Source: Hydrogenothermaceae bacterium (lineage in GTDB: Bacteria > Aquificota > Aquificia > Aquificales > Hydrogenothermaceae). Taken from it: a stretch of DNA of 64,000 bases. The DNA is taken from NCBI GenBank assembly GCA_015519975.1, contig WIAL01000037.1, positions 28,075 to 92,074 of the forward strand, written 5' to 3'. The notes under the pieces were generated by a model. It searched no databases. It was not told where the DNA came from and saw only the letters and a program-made list of their open reading frames with translations. Numbering within the stretch: position 1 is the stretch's first letter; each line of letters opens with the position of its first letter. The position numbers and the translations under genes are program-made. Below are positions 17,501-24,331 of the stretch, one piece after another.

Positions 17501-17826
17501 TTAAAGAAGTATGGTGGAAAGCAACTACAGGAGTATGGCAAAACGCTGTATTCCCACCAAACCCTGATCCACTTTCCGGTATGCAGTGCTGGCATAAGAA
17601 AGTATTAATAGAAAAAGGCGGTCCAGATGATAAAATTGGTGATGTTGTTGTAAATACTGATGCAACATTTAAAGTATATCAGGCATGGAGAGACAAGCTT
17701 ACTAGACCAGCTCCAGGACCTAACGGCTTAAGAAGACCAAAATGGATGCCAAGACCATGGTATCCACATACAGACAGTGCATACAGAATGCCAGGGACAG
17801 CTGGACATTCTTCACACGAAGAATAA
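14539..17826 (+). CDS. Tat-exported molybdopterin oxidoreductase, large catalytic subunit (Psr/Ttr/Arr/Soe-like)
   Basis: This 1095-residue bis-MGD enzyme begins with a Tat motif (TTRRNFLK). The [4Fe-4S] motif is Cys90-x2-Cys93-x3-Cys97-x29-Cys127, and Cys226 in NFCSSGGRLG is the likely Mo ligand, so it differs from the Asp-type enzyme upstream. The size, the Cys ligand and the B-C-A gene order fit the polysulfide, tetrathionate, arsenate and sulfite-oxidising branch. It is somewhat longer than usual TtrA (about 1000). No ttrRS-type sensor pair is nearby. Candidate substrates are tetrathionate, polysulfide or sulfur, sulfite (oxidation) and arsenate; the YeiH-type exporter downstream would fit an oxidative role. 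I do not assign a gene name. A strong hairpin follows at 17836. Confidence 0.85.
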   Translation: MRTTRRNFLKTVAAAVGGAALVKGAVEKTTNQAVAEEANLTFTPQHLDYYPPFDKWNDWKEPSGDYWKKHGGALRNGVKLINYMIVPTVCSNCEAACGLTAWVDKDEMVVRKFMGNPFHTGSRGRNCAKGYAALSQMYDPDRIPFPLKRAPGSKRGEGKWVRTTWDEALKTIGERMREVIKKAKNGDEYAKKMIMYHVGRPNYNGFQPRVVWTWGGDYHNSHTNFCSSGGRLGSITWSGDDRTSPDFANSRLIFLSSSHAADAGHYFQQHAGYIADARAKGAKLVVMDPRLSNSAGMADLWLPTWPGTEAAIFLAMASRLLQEDKYNRKFVERWFNWKTLMKDKDYLNYLKKEGIISKVPEGETFDDFISVLKEIYAPYTFEWAAEETKVPIDRLEKLYEMILWAGDRITSYFWRAQAAGNRGGWMSAGRTGNFLLALTGSIGGVGGTGWHHWHALGVGNNGGASTLKDKPKPVDAWSELLWPPEWPIAAYELSIILPHLLSDDEWRKKWEKRGLKIPDKVEVWFGRMYNPVWTNPDGFRWIETLTDENKFGLTIHMSPTWSETSWYVDYILPVGLAGERHDNQTAETKPERWTAFRQPVLRVALKKMGWKPENPARATLEAHKKVGLGEVWEDDEFWINLAWAIDPDGSLGIRQYWESKKNPGQPVTVEEWYNACFSTIPGLKKICEKMGITPYEYMRDRGAWTEETNVYNVMEREVPYDPVKKAIKVKGKWIPLSECDIDENGAVFLKHHNAKKYHSERHILAVKKDGKFLKGFHTPTGHLEYYSKTLVEFGWPEYAIPIYPRTDDQRKKWIHILSHVHHSYMNEENAFVLNPIFRLVYNIHTRSVNAKWLMEISQNHNPVWIHESDAKRLGIKRGEPVKLRVIDTLTGIETGYFVGMAMPTQAIRPGVVACSHHQGRWRVRDFVKVEGFDQGLGVMTFGSTRVNIERDGNTWKMRTVEGTIPREVKAKHHEKWLKWPYPEFNEDIKEVWWKATTGVWQNAVFPPNPDPLSGMQCWHKKVLIEKGGPDDKIGDVVVNTDATFKVYQAWRDKLTRPAPGPNGLRRPKWMPRPWYPHTDSAYRMPGTAGHSSHEE

Positions 17827-17835
17827 TTTATAAAT

Positions 17836-17850
17836 GGGGGCTTTGCCCCC
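17836..17850 (+). terminator. GGGGGC/GCCCCC hairpin after the second molybdoenzyme
   Basis: GGGGGC (17836-17841) pairs with GCCCCC (17845-17850) across a three-base loop, followed by TATTTGTT. It is one of the recurrent GGGGC-loop-GCCCC hairpins of this window. Confidence 0.75.
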
Positions 17851-17857
17851 TATTTGT

Positions 17858-17880
17858 TAAATCCATTTAATGTGGATTTA
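17858..17880. repeat. Perfect inverted repeat upstream of the TorD-like gene
   Basis: TAAATCCA (17858-17865) and TGGATTTA (17873-17880) are perfect inverted copies with a seven-base spacer. It lies directly after the terminator and 26 bases before the chaperone start. It may be an operator or a second stem. Confidence 0.5.
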
Positions 17881-17905
17881 GCAAATAAAGTTAGAGAGGT
17901 TTTGA

Positions 17906-18541
17906 ATGGAAAATATTATTGAAATGACACAGGCCAGAATAAACATGTATGGTTTTTTATCAAGACTTTTAATTGAAGAAGTTGATCCATTTACTTTAAA
18001 TAAAATCAAAGAAAATGAAGATCTTCTTGAATTATTTCCAAATACAAAAGAATGGGAAGATTTTTGGGAAAAGGACACTATGAAACTTGTTGAAGAAGAT
18101 TTAAATGTAGACTTTACCACTATTTTTATTTTAAATGTTTACCCTTATGAGTCTGTATTTGTTAATGATGAAGGGCATATAAATCCAACAATTACCAATC
18201 CAACCCTTATCTTTTATAGAGAACATGGATACTCAATTGATTTAAATAAGACAAGGGCTTTATCTCCAGATCATATAGGAGTAGAACTTGAATTTATGAT
18301 GAATTTAGTTCAAGAAGAGTTAAATGCTTTAGCTAGAGAAGATGAAAATGAAGTAAAAAGATTAAGGGAAATACAGAAAAAGTTTCTTGAAGAACATATA
18401 GGAAATTGGACTGTTCCATATTTACTTGCTGTTAAAGATATAGCAGAAACACCGTTTTACTATGATGTTGCAGATGCAACGCTGGAATTTTTAATGTCAG
18501 ACCTTGAATATCTTTACAATTTAGAAGAACAACCTGCTTAA
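17906..18541 (+). CDS. TorD/DmsD/NarJ-like molybdoenzyme maturation chaperone
   Basis: This 211-residue, acidic, all-helical cytoplasmic protein has the pattern of the TorD/NarJ family: an N-terminal helix starting with a hydrophobic ARINMYGFLSRLL segment, and the core segment DHIGVELEFMMNLVQEE, close to the family's DHxxxELEFM motif. Such chaperones bind Tat signal peptides and hold the apo-enzyme until cofactor insertion. It is the only one visible, and two Tat-dependent molybdoenzymes lie upstream, so it may serve one or both. The Fe-S protein gene begins 14 bases after its stop. The start follows an AGAGAGG site. Confidence 0.87.
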   Translation: MENIIEMTQARINMYGFLSRLLIEEVDPFTLNKIKENEDLLELFPNTKEWEDFWEKDTMKLVEEDLNVDFTTIFILNVYPYESVFVNDEGHINPTITNPTLIFYREHGYSIDLNKTRALSPDHIGVELEFMMNLVQEELNALAREDENEVKRLREIQKKFLEEHIGNWTVPYLLAVKDIAETPFYYDVADATLEFLMSDLEYLYNLEEQPA

Positions 18542-18555
18542 AGAGGTGATTTATT

Positions 18556-19638
18556 TTGAGTAAATTAAATTTTGACATATATGCGTGTGTTCGTACATAT
18601 TATAGATACTCATCTTGTCAAAAGTGTATAGATGTCTGTCCTATTGAGGATACCCTTTACATAGAAAATGACAAGATTCAAATAAATGAGAATAAATGTA
18701 TTTCCTGTGGAGCCTGCGTAGGAGTTTGTCCAACAGAAGCTTTTTCTTTAAATGGTTTTAATCCGCCAGATTTATATCAAAAAATGGTTGAAGAAAATCA
18801 AAACCTTATAAGCTGTAAATTAAATGTCCCATGTGCATCTTCTTTTGACAGCCAATATTTGGTAGCTTTGGCTTTAGACATTAAAAATGATGTTGTTGTT
18901 GATGTAGGGTACTGCCAGTCCTGTGAAATTGGAAGTTTAAAAGAAAGAATTGAGGATATAGCAAAAGAAGCAAATTATGTTCTCGAGCAGTTAGGTGTTA
19001 ATTACAGAGTAAAACTTGAAGATATAAAATATGAAGTACCTAAAGAAACAGAAAAAAAACTACAAAGAAGAAATTTCTTGAAAAGATTCTCAAAACAAGC
19101 AGCAGGACTTGCATTTTGGGCTTTAATGCCTGATATTCCTGTAGAAGAAAAAGAAACTCCTGAATATAAAAATTTAGTAGAAGAAAAGGTTATACCGGAA
19201 AAAAGAAAAGTTTTTGTAAAAGCTTTAAAAAATTCTGACATAGATTTGTCCGACAAATATTTAGAAGTAGATAAAATATCTTTCACGTCTGAGAAGTGGA
19301 TCGATAATAAAAAATGTACAAACTGTTATGTTTGCTATCATATGTGTCCTACAGGTGCTTTAAAAGAGGGGAATCAAAAACTTTCAATTCTTTTTGAACC
19401 GTCTTTATGTGTAAAATGTAGAATTTGCCATGAAATGTGTCCAGAAGATTGTTTACATTTAGCAGATAAATTAAATTTAAATACCTTTGCAAATGAAATT
19501 GAAGTATTAGCAGAACATGTAATGATACCTTGTGAAGAATGTATGATACCTTTTTCATATAAAGGAGATTCAACTATTTGTCCAAGATGCCGAAAATTAG
19601 AAGATGAAATAAAAGATTTACTACGAATAGGCGATTAA
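18556..19638 (+). CDS. Multi-cluster Fe-S protein with an internal twin-arginine motif
   Basis: This 360-residue protein starts at TTG after a GAGGTGAT site. The N-terminal part has a ferredoxin pair: Cys21, Cys24 and Cys28, then CISCGACVGVCP (48-58). A middle part has Cys87, Cys93 and CQSC (120-123). At 171-176 it reads RRNFLK, followed by a hydrophobic stretch (AAGLAFWALMP), which looks like a Tat signal in mid-protein. The C-terminal part has two more clusters, CTNCYVCYHMCP (254-264) and CVKCRICHEMCP (285-295), then a zinc-ribbon-like CEEC-x12-CPRC end. It follows the chaperone gene. A role in electron transfer or cofactor assembly for the molybdoenzymes is likely. I do not recognise a named family for the whole protein. 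Confidence 0.78.
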   Translation: MSKLNFDIYACVRTYYRYSSCQKCIDVCPIEDTLYIENDKIQINENKCISCGACVGVCPTEAFSLNGFNPPDLYQKMVEENQNLISCKLNVPCASSFDSQYLVALALDIKNDVVVDVGYCQSCEIGSLKERIEDIAKEANYVLEQLGVNYRVKLEDIKYEVPKETEKKLQRRNFLKRFSKQAAGLAFWALMPDIPVEEKETPEYKNLVEEKVIPEKRKVFVKALKNSDIDLSDKYLEVDKISFTSEKWIDNKKCTNCYVCYHMCPTGALKEGNQKLSILFEPSLCVKCRICHEMCPEDCLHLADKLNLNTFANEIEVLAEHVMIPCEECMIPFSYKGDSTICPRCRKLEDEIKDLLRIGD

Positions 19639-19678
19639 TATATAAGAAAAATATATTTATAACAATGTTTTAAAGTAT

Positions 19679-19707
19679 TTGACAAAAAATAAAAATATAT
19701 TTAACAT
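19679..19707 (+). promoter_or_regulatory. Sigma-70 promoter for the FadL-like gene
   Basis: A perfect TTGACA (19679-19684), a 17-base spacer and TAACAT (19702-19707) precede the FadL-like gene. The frame could be extended upstream to a TTG that is in fact this -35 box, which argues for the ATG at 19751. Confidence 0.65.
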
Positions 19708-19750
19708 AAAAAGTTATAAAAATATTTTAATAACTTTAGGAGGTAGAAAC

Positions 19751-20938
19751 ATGCGTAAATTGGTAGGTTCGGCAGTACTTGCATCGGCTGTATTATCTAC
19801 GGCTGCTTTTGCAACAAATGGGGTTAATTTAATAGGAGTATCCCAGTCTTCAAGGGCTATGGGAGGTATTGGTGTTGGGACTCAAGTTGGTGCTACCGAT
19901 GCATTGTTTAGAAACCCTGCTTGGATGAATTCTGAAAAAGGTTTCAATGTAAGTTTCGGCGGGATTCTTTTTATGCCAAATGTTAAAGCAAAAGGTAAAG
20001 TAGCTACACCAGCTGGACTTGTAAATGTAGATGAGAAATCTGATGCAGATACTTTTACTATTCCAGAAGTTGCCATAGTTAATCAGATAAACGATCAGCT
20101 GACATTTGGAATTGGTGCTTTTGGTGTGTCTGGAATGGGAGTAGATTACAGAGGAAAAAATCCTGTACTTCAAAATCTATATACTAATTTTCAATTTATG
20201 AGAATAATTCCTGCTCTATCTTATGAAATTATGCCAGGTTTCTCTATAGGTGGAGCATTACATATTGCATGGGGTTCTTTAGATTTAAGAGGAGGTGCAT
20301 CTCAAGATTATGGCTTAGGAGCTCAAGTTGGGGTTGCTTATGATCTTGGAATGATAAGTGTAGGAGCTGAATATACGTCTGAAATTTCAATGACATATAA
20401 AAATGTTTCAGATTTAGATGGTGATGGAAATTTAGATGATTTTGATTTAACACAACCTCAAGAGTTTGCATTTGGGCTCGGTGTTAAACCTTTAGATAAT
20501 TTAAAACTTGGTCTTGATATAAGATGGATAAACTGGTCAGATGCCAAAGGATATAAAGATTTTGGTTGGGACGACCAATGGGTATTTGCCATAGGTGGAG
20601 AATATAAAATAGATAAACTTGCTTTGAGAGCAGGATATAATTACGGAAAAAATCCTTTGAGTGATATAACTGTTAATTTTGGAAATCCAGCAGCACCAAC
20701 TGCTGCAGAACAAATGTATTTTAGAAGTGCATTTTTTAATGTTATCGGTTTCCCAGCAGTGGCAGAACAACATATTTCGTTAGGGGCAGGATATCAGTTT
20801 ACTAAAAACTTTACTTTAAATGTATCTTATGTTTATTCTCCAAAATCAGATGTTAAATTAACTTCAAATAATGGAACAGACATAAAATCAGAAATGACTC
20901 AGCAATCTATTGGTATAGGTTTAGATTGGAACTTTTAA
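19751..20938 (+). CDS. FadL/TodX-family outer-membrane transport protein
   Basis: With the start at ATG 19751 (TTAGGAGGT site) the product is 395 residues with a clean signal peptide ending STAAFA. The mature N-terminus reads TNGVNLIGVSQSSRAMGGIG and continues into GATDALFRNPAW, the pattern of FadL/TodX hydrophobic-substrate channels (plug region, then NPA). The rest is a beta-barrel pattern of alternating hydrophobic strands, ending in a terminal Phe (LDWNF), as outer-membrane proteins do. FadL channels pass long-chain fatty acids or aromatic compounds into the periplasm. Here it sits between sulfur and molybdenum genes and a periplasmic SCP2-like protein, so another hydrophobic substrate is possible. 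Confidence 0.88.
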   Translation: MRKLVGSAVLASAVLSTAAFATNGVNLIGVSQSSRAMGGIGVGTQVGATDALFRNPAWMNSEKGFNVSFGGILFMPNVKAKGKVATPAGLVNVDEKSDADTFTIPEVAIVNQINDQLTFGIGAFGVSGMGVDYRGKNPVLQNLYTNFQFMRIIPALSYEIMPGFSIGGALHIAWGSLDLRGGASQDYGLGAQVGVAYDLGMISVGAEYTSEISMTYKNVSDLDGDGNLDDFDLTQPQEFAFGLGVKPLDNLKLGLDIRWINWSDAKGYKDFGWDDQWVFAIGGEYKIDKLALRAGYNYGKNPLSDITVNFGNPAAPTAAEQMYFRSAFFNVIGFPAVAEQHISLGAGYQFTKNFTLNVSYVYSPKSDVKLTSNNGTDIKSEMTQQSIGIGLDWNF

Positions 20939-20951
20939 TTTCTCATGATGG

Positions 20952-20965
20952 GGGGCTTATGCCCC
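20952..20965 (+). terminator. GGGGC/GCCCC hairpin after the FadL-like gene
   Basis: GGGGC (20952-20956) pairs with GCCCC (20961-20965) over a TTAT loop, followed by TTCTATAATT. The T tract is poor. Confidence 0.6.
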
Positions 20966-20991
20966 TTCTATAATTCTAACGGAGGGATGAA

Positions 20992-21486
20992 ATGAAAAAA
21001 ATACAGGCTTTAATACTTTCTTTAATTGGGTTTTTTGCCGTATCTTATGCACAACCACCTTTTATGTCTCCTGAATATGCTAAAGAATTTTGTGATCTTT
21101 GGAATAAAACAGAAGATTTAACAGAAGGCCTTGCAGACTGGGCTAAAAATATAAAACAAGGAAAAGAGTATAGAAGCATAGCTTTTTATAGAAGTGACTG
21201 TGGTGGACCAGAAAAGGCTGTGGAGGTTCATATAGTAAATAAAGACGGAAAAGCTATATGTATTTACGGCGGAAAGGCTGTTGATCCAAACCCTGACTTT
21301 TTAATGTACACAACTACAGAAAAATGGAAAGAACTTGCAAATGGTGAGTTTGGATTTATGGGAATGGGAATTATGACAAAAATGACATTTAAAGGCTCAA
21401 AAATGGAAGCAATGAGAAATATGGGGCCTTTTAAAGCATTTTTATTAAATCTTGGAAAAGTTCCTCACACAGATCAGTGTCCGTAA
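20992..21486 (+). CDS. Periplasmic SCP2-like lipid-binding protein
   Basis: This 164-residue protein has a signal peptide (about 1-20, ending SYAQ). The mature part resembles the sterol-carrier-protein 2 fold: a central DPNPDFLMYTTTEKWKELANG (seen as PDFLMYTTTEKWKELANGE without the first residues) followed by the typical MTKMTFKGSKMEAMRNM stretch and a C-terminal helix. SCP2 domains bind lipids or other hydrophobic molecules. A secreted version next to a FadL porin suggests that the two handle the same hydrophobic ligand. Three cysteines (Cys34, about Cys70 and about Cys90) and a final Cys near the C-terminus are present. The family call rests on pattern only. Confidence 0.6.
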   Translation: MKKIQALILSLIGFFAVSYAQPPFMSPEYAKEFCDLWNKTEDLTEGLADWAKNIKQGKEYRSIAFYRSDCGGPEKAVEVHIVNKDGKAICIYGGKAVDPNPDFLMYTTTEKWKELANGEFGFMGMGIMTKMTFKGSKMEAMRNMGPFKAFLLNLGKVPHTDQCP

Positions 21487-21499
21487 TAATTAATAACAT

Positions 21500-21514
21500 G
21501 GGGCTTTACGCCCC
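21500..21514 (+). terminator. GGGGC/GCCCC hairpin after the SCP2-like gene
   Basis: GGGGC (21500-21504) pairs with GCCCC (21510-21514) over a five-base loop, followed by TTATTC. Confidence 0.65.
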
Positions 21515-21614
21515 TTATTCAAACTATCAATACATCTATTAAAATTTTTCAAAAAATAAATTTTCAAATATAGTTATAATATTTTTTTAATTATTTTATA
21601 ATGGAGGCTTTTTT

Positions 21615-22637
21615 ATGCTTAAATATCTTCCTGGTATAGCTGTTTCTGTATCTGTTGCTTTACTTGCAATGTTTTTAGCAAGTTTAGATTTTGTAAAGAA
21701 TACACTTCATTTTAGTTCCTTAATTTTAGCTATTTTAATCGGTGTAGTAGTTGGAAATACAATAAAATTTTCAGATACATTTAAACCAGGTATAACTTTT
21801 TCTTTGAAGAAAATACTTAGAATTGCTATTGTATTTTTAGGTTTTAGACTTACGTTTCAAAACGTAATGGAAGTAGGTCTTATTGGATTAATAGTAGACA
21901 CTATAATGCTGAGTTCTACTTTTATAATAGGAGTATGGGTTTCGCGAAAATGGTTTGGCCTTGAAGATAAAATGGCTTATTTAGTTTCTTCTGGAAGTTC
22001 TATTTGCGGGGCATCGGCTGTTCTTGCTACTGCACCAGTTGTAAAAGCTGAGATGCACCATGCTGCTATGGCTGTAGCGACAGTAACCATTTTCGGTACT
22101 ACTGCAATGTTTGTTTATCCTGTAGTTTATAAAATGTTTGGAGTTACACTTGGATTTGATGACATTTTATACGGAATATGGACTGGAGCTACAGTTCACG
22201 AAGTTGCCCAGGTTGTTGCTGCTGGATTTGCTATCTCAGAACCTGCAGGAAATACAGCAACGATAGCAAAACTAACCAGGGTTATGATGCTTGCTCCTCT
22301 TCTTATAATTTTAAGTATTTATCTCGCTAAAAAGCACAAAACACACGGTGCAGGAACTACGTTAAGAGACATTCCTATTCCTTATTTTGTCTTTGGTTTT
22401 ATAGCAATGGTTGGAGTAAACTCTACACATATAGTCCCTCAAAATATAGTATCTGCCATAAATTATGTAGATGGATTTTTGCTTACTATAGCAATGGCAG
22501 CTATGGGAATAGAAACAAATGTTAATAAGATAAAAGGTGTAGGAATGAAACCTATATATGCTGCTGCTGTTATATTTTTGTTCTTATTCTTTGGCGGTAT
22601 TATTGCTGTAAAATTTATACATTCGATACTTGCATAA
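21615..22637 (+). CDS. YeiH/UPF0324 family putative sulfate exporter
   Basis: This 340-residue protein has about ten membrane segments and the family signature SSGSSICGASAVLATAPVVK at about residues 126-145, plus GIWTGATVHEVAQVVAAG. UPF0324 (YeiH) proteins are predicted anion exporters, and some are linked to sulfate or sulfite efflux, but direct biochemistry is sparse. Its position at the end of the sulfur block would fit disposal of an oxidised sulfur product. It has a GGAGG site and is preceded by a terminator, so it has its own promoter; a TATAAT at 21575-21580 is a possible -10. Confidence 0.85.
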   Translation: MLKYLPGIAVSVSVALLAMFLASLDFVKNTLHFSSLILAILIGVVVGNTIKFSDTFKPGITFSLKKILRIAIVFLGFRLTFQNVMEVGLIGLIVDTIMLSSTFIIGVWVSRKWFGLEDKMAYLVSSGSSICGASAVLATAPVVKAEMHHAAMAVATVTIFGTTAMFVYPVVYKMFGVTLGFDDILYGIWTGATVHEVAQVVAAGFAISEPAGNTATIAKLTRVMMLAPLLIILSIYLAKKHKTHGAGTTLRDIPIPYFVFGFIAMVGVNSTHIVPQNIVSAINYVDGFLLTIAMAAMGIETNVNKIKGVGMKPIYAAAVIFLFLFFGGIIAVKFIHSILA

Positions 22638-22698
22638 TTTAAAAATTGGTATATATTACTGCTACAACTGAATAGGGAATAAAAAAGACCTTTAATAA

Positions 22699-23047
22699 GG
22701 GGTCGATTCGGGTTCGACGGGAACGGTTACGCCAGGTGTGCAGGCCGGAGAAGGTTACTCCGGAAAAAACCAAACAACAACAATTCCCGAACGCGAAATC
22801 GCTATCGCTGCTTAATTAACGCAGCGACGTCCTCCTGAGCTTGCCCGTGGGCTTAGGAAGGGCGACAGATACACGGGATAGGAAAATGCTGACTGCCCTG
22901 TAGGCATTTTCCGAAATTTTACAGGGCTAGCCTGCAGAAACCCTGCCTGTGGGGTCGCTGTAGGTGAAATTTTAAACACAGGCTAAGCCTGTAGAAAGCC
23001 TGAGCAACGGCCGTTCTCGGACGGGGGTTCGATTCCCCCCGACTCCA
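22699..23047 (+). ncRNA. ssrA: tmRNA (transfer-messenger RNA)
   Basis: tmRNA rescues stalled ribosomes and tags their products for degradation. The 5' end GGGGUCG (22699-22705) pairs with CGACUCC (23040-23046), giving a seven-pair acceptor stem with one G-U, and A23047 is the discriminator. GGGTTCGACGG near the 5' end and GGGGGTTCGATTCCCCC near the 3' end form the tRNA-like domain. CCA is not encoded, as TTT follows. The tag frame ends at TAA 22813-22815 and its last ten codons (22783-22812) read IPEREIAIAA, very close to the Aquifex-type APEAELALAA. The exact resume codon is not fixed: ATT at 22783 or one of the preceding ACA codons. The length is about 349 bases. Confidence 0.95.
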
Positions 23048-23065
23048 TTTAAACAAGTTTCATAT

Positions 23066-24250
23066 TCACCTAAAAAATCTTGATATAACTTTAGCTCCTA
23101 TTAAGTCTCCCCACACGTTAGTCATAGTTCTAAACATATCTAAAAATCTATCTACAGCTATAATTATTGCTATTCCTTCAAGAGGAATTCCTACAGATGT
23201 AAATACTAAAGTCATTGTTATTAAACCGGCACTTGGTATAGCAGCAGCACCTATAGAGGCAAAAGTAGCTGTTATAAATATTAAAAACTGCTGGAATATT
23301 GTTAAATCTATGCCGTATAAACTTGCTATGAAGTTAGCTGCAACTGCCTCGTACAAAGCAGTCCCGTCCATATTTATTGTAGCTCCAAGAGGCAGAATAA
23401 AACCAGCTACTTTTTTAGGAAGTTTTACAACTTTTTCTGCTATTTCTATTGAAACTGGAAGTGTTGCAGAGCTTGAGCATGTTGAAAAAGCTATTAGTAA
23501 TGCTTCTCTAACTTGTTTAAAGTATTTAACTGGATTTATTTTTCCTAAAATATAAGCAATAAGTCCTAGGTTCACTGCAAAATGCCACAGTATTCCAATT
23601 AAAACAACTAAAACGTACTGCCAAAGCGAAAGTATTACGCTAAAGCCTTTATCAGCGACAGTATAGGAAATTAAAGCAAAAACTCCAATTGGAGAAAGGT
23701 AAATTATCCACTTTGCAATATTTAAAAGAGCATCATTTAATCCGTCAAAAAATTTAAATACAATATCTTTTTTTTCTTGTTTTATGTAAAGTACAGCTAC
23801 AGCAAGTAAAATAGAAAAAAGTATTACATGGATTGATTTACCGCTGGCAAAACTTTGGAATATATTAGAAGGAATAAGATTTTGAATAAATGTATCTATC
23901 GTCAGGTGGTTTATGTTTGGTTTTTCTGTAGATAGCTTAATGTTTTCCGTAGAAAATGGAAAGACATTAACCAATATAATCCCAGTTAAAACAGCTAAAG
24001 ATGTAGTAAACAAATAATATGCAAAGGCTTTTAAGCCTAAATCTTTAAACTCTGAAGCAGAGGATAAACTTGCTATACTTACAAATATTGATACAAAAAT
24101 TAACGGAATAACTATCATTTTTAAGAGATTTAAGAATATATCTCCTATTATTTTTAGATTTACCATTATATCTGGTAAATAAATCCCTGTAAGAATTCCG
24201 CATACAACAGCAATTAAAGTTAAATTCTCAATGGAAAGTATATTTTTCAA
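23066..24250 (-). CDS. Dicarboxylate/amino-acid:cation symporter (DAACS family)
   Basis: This 394-residue protein belongs to the GltP/GltT/DctA family of Na+- or H+-coupled symporters. The diagnostic segments are present: the serine-rich AFSTCSSSATLPVS re-entrant loop, LPLGATINMDGTALYEAVAA, and VDRFLDMFRTMTNVWGD. Eight membrane helices and two hairpins are expected. The substrate could be glutamate, aspartate or C4-dicarboxylates; the last helix has no Arg in the position usual for acidic amino-acid carriers that I could confirm. It is convergent with the tmRNA gene, only 18 bases from its 3' end. Confidence 0.92.
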   Translation of the reverse strand: MKNILSIENLTLIAVVCGILTGIYLPDIMVNLKIIGDIFLNLLKMIVIPLIFVSIFVSIASLSSASEFKDLGLKAFAYYLFTTSLAVLTGIILVNVFPFSTENIKLSTEKPNINHLTIDTFIQNLIPSNIFQSFASGKSIHVILFSILLAVAVLYIKQEKKDIVFKFFDGLNDALLNIAKWIIYLSPIGVFALISYTVADKGFSVILSLWQYVLVVLIGILWHFAVNLGLIAYILGKINPVKYFKQVREALLIAFSTCSSSATLPVSIEIAEKVVKLPKKVAGFILPLGATINMDGTALYEAVAANFIASLYGIDLTIFQQFLIFITATFASIGAAAIPSAGLITMTLVFTSVGIPLEGIAIIIAVDRFLDMFRTMTNVWGDLIGAKVISRFFR

Positions 24251-24331
24251 AGTAAAACCCTGTAAATTTGATTTTTCTTTATTATAATATAAGGACTGTA
24301 AATTTAGGAATGGGCTGCTTTAGGAGAAACT

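Noticed and set aside
19679..19750. In-frame upstream extension of the FadL-like gene from TTG 19679
   Set aside because: The TTG is part of a TTGACA -35 box, the extra residues would precede a clean signal peptide, and ATG 19751 has a proper AGGAGG site.
4144..22637. The sulfur/molybdenum block as a recently acquired mobile island
   Set aside because: No integrase, transposase, tRNA-end repeat or visible change in base use was seen at either end; the tmRNA gene downstream is intact but shows no duplicated end near 4144.
22699..23047. Considered as tRNA genes or a CRISPR repeat region because of the repeated CCTG/CAGG stems
   Set aside because: The stems are the pseudoknots of a complete tmRNA with tRNA-like ends and a tag frame; no spacer-repeat periodicity is present.
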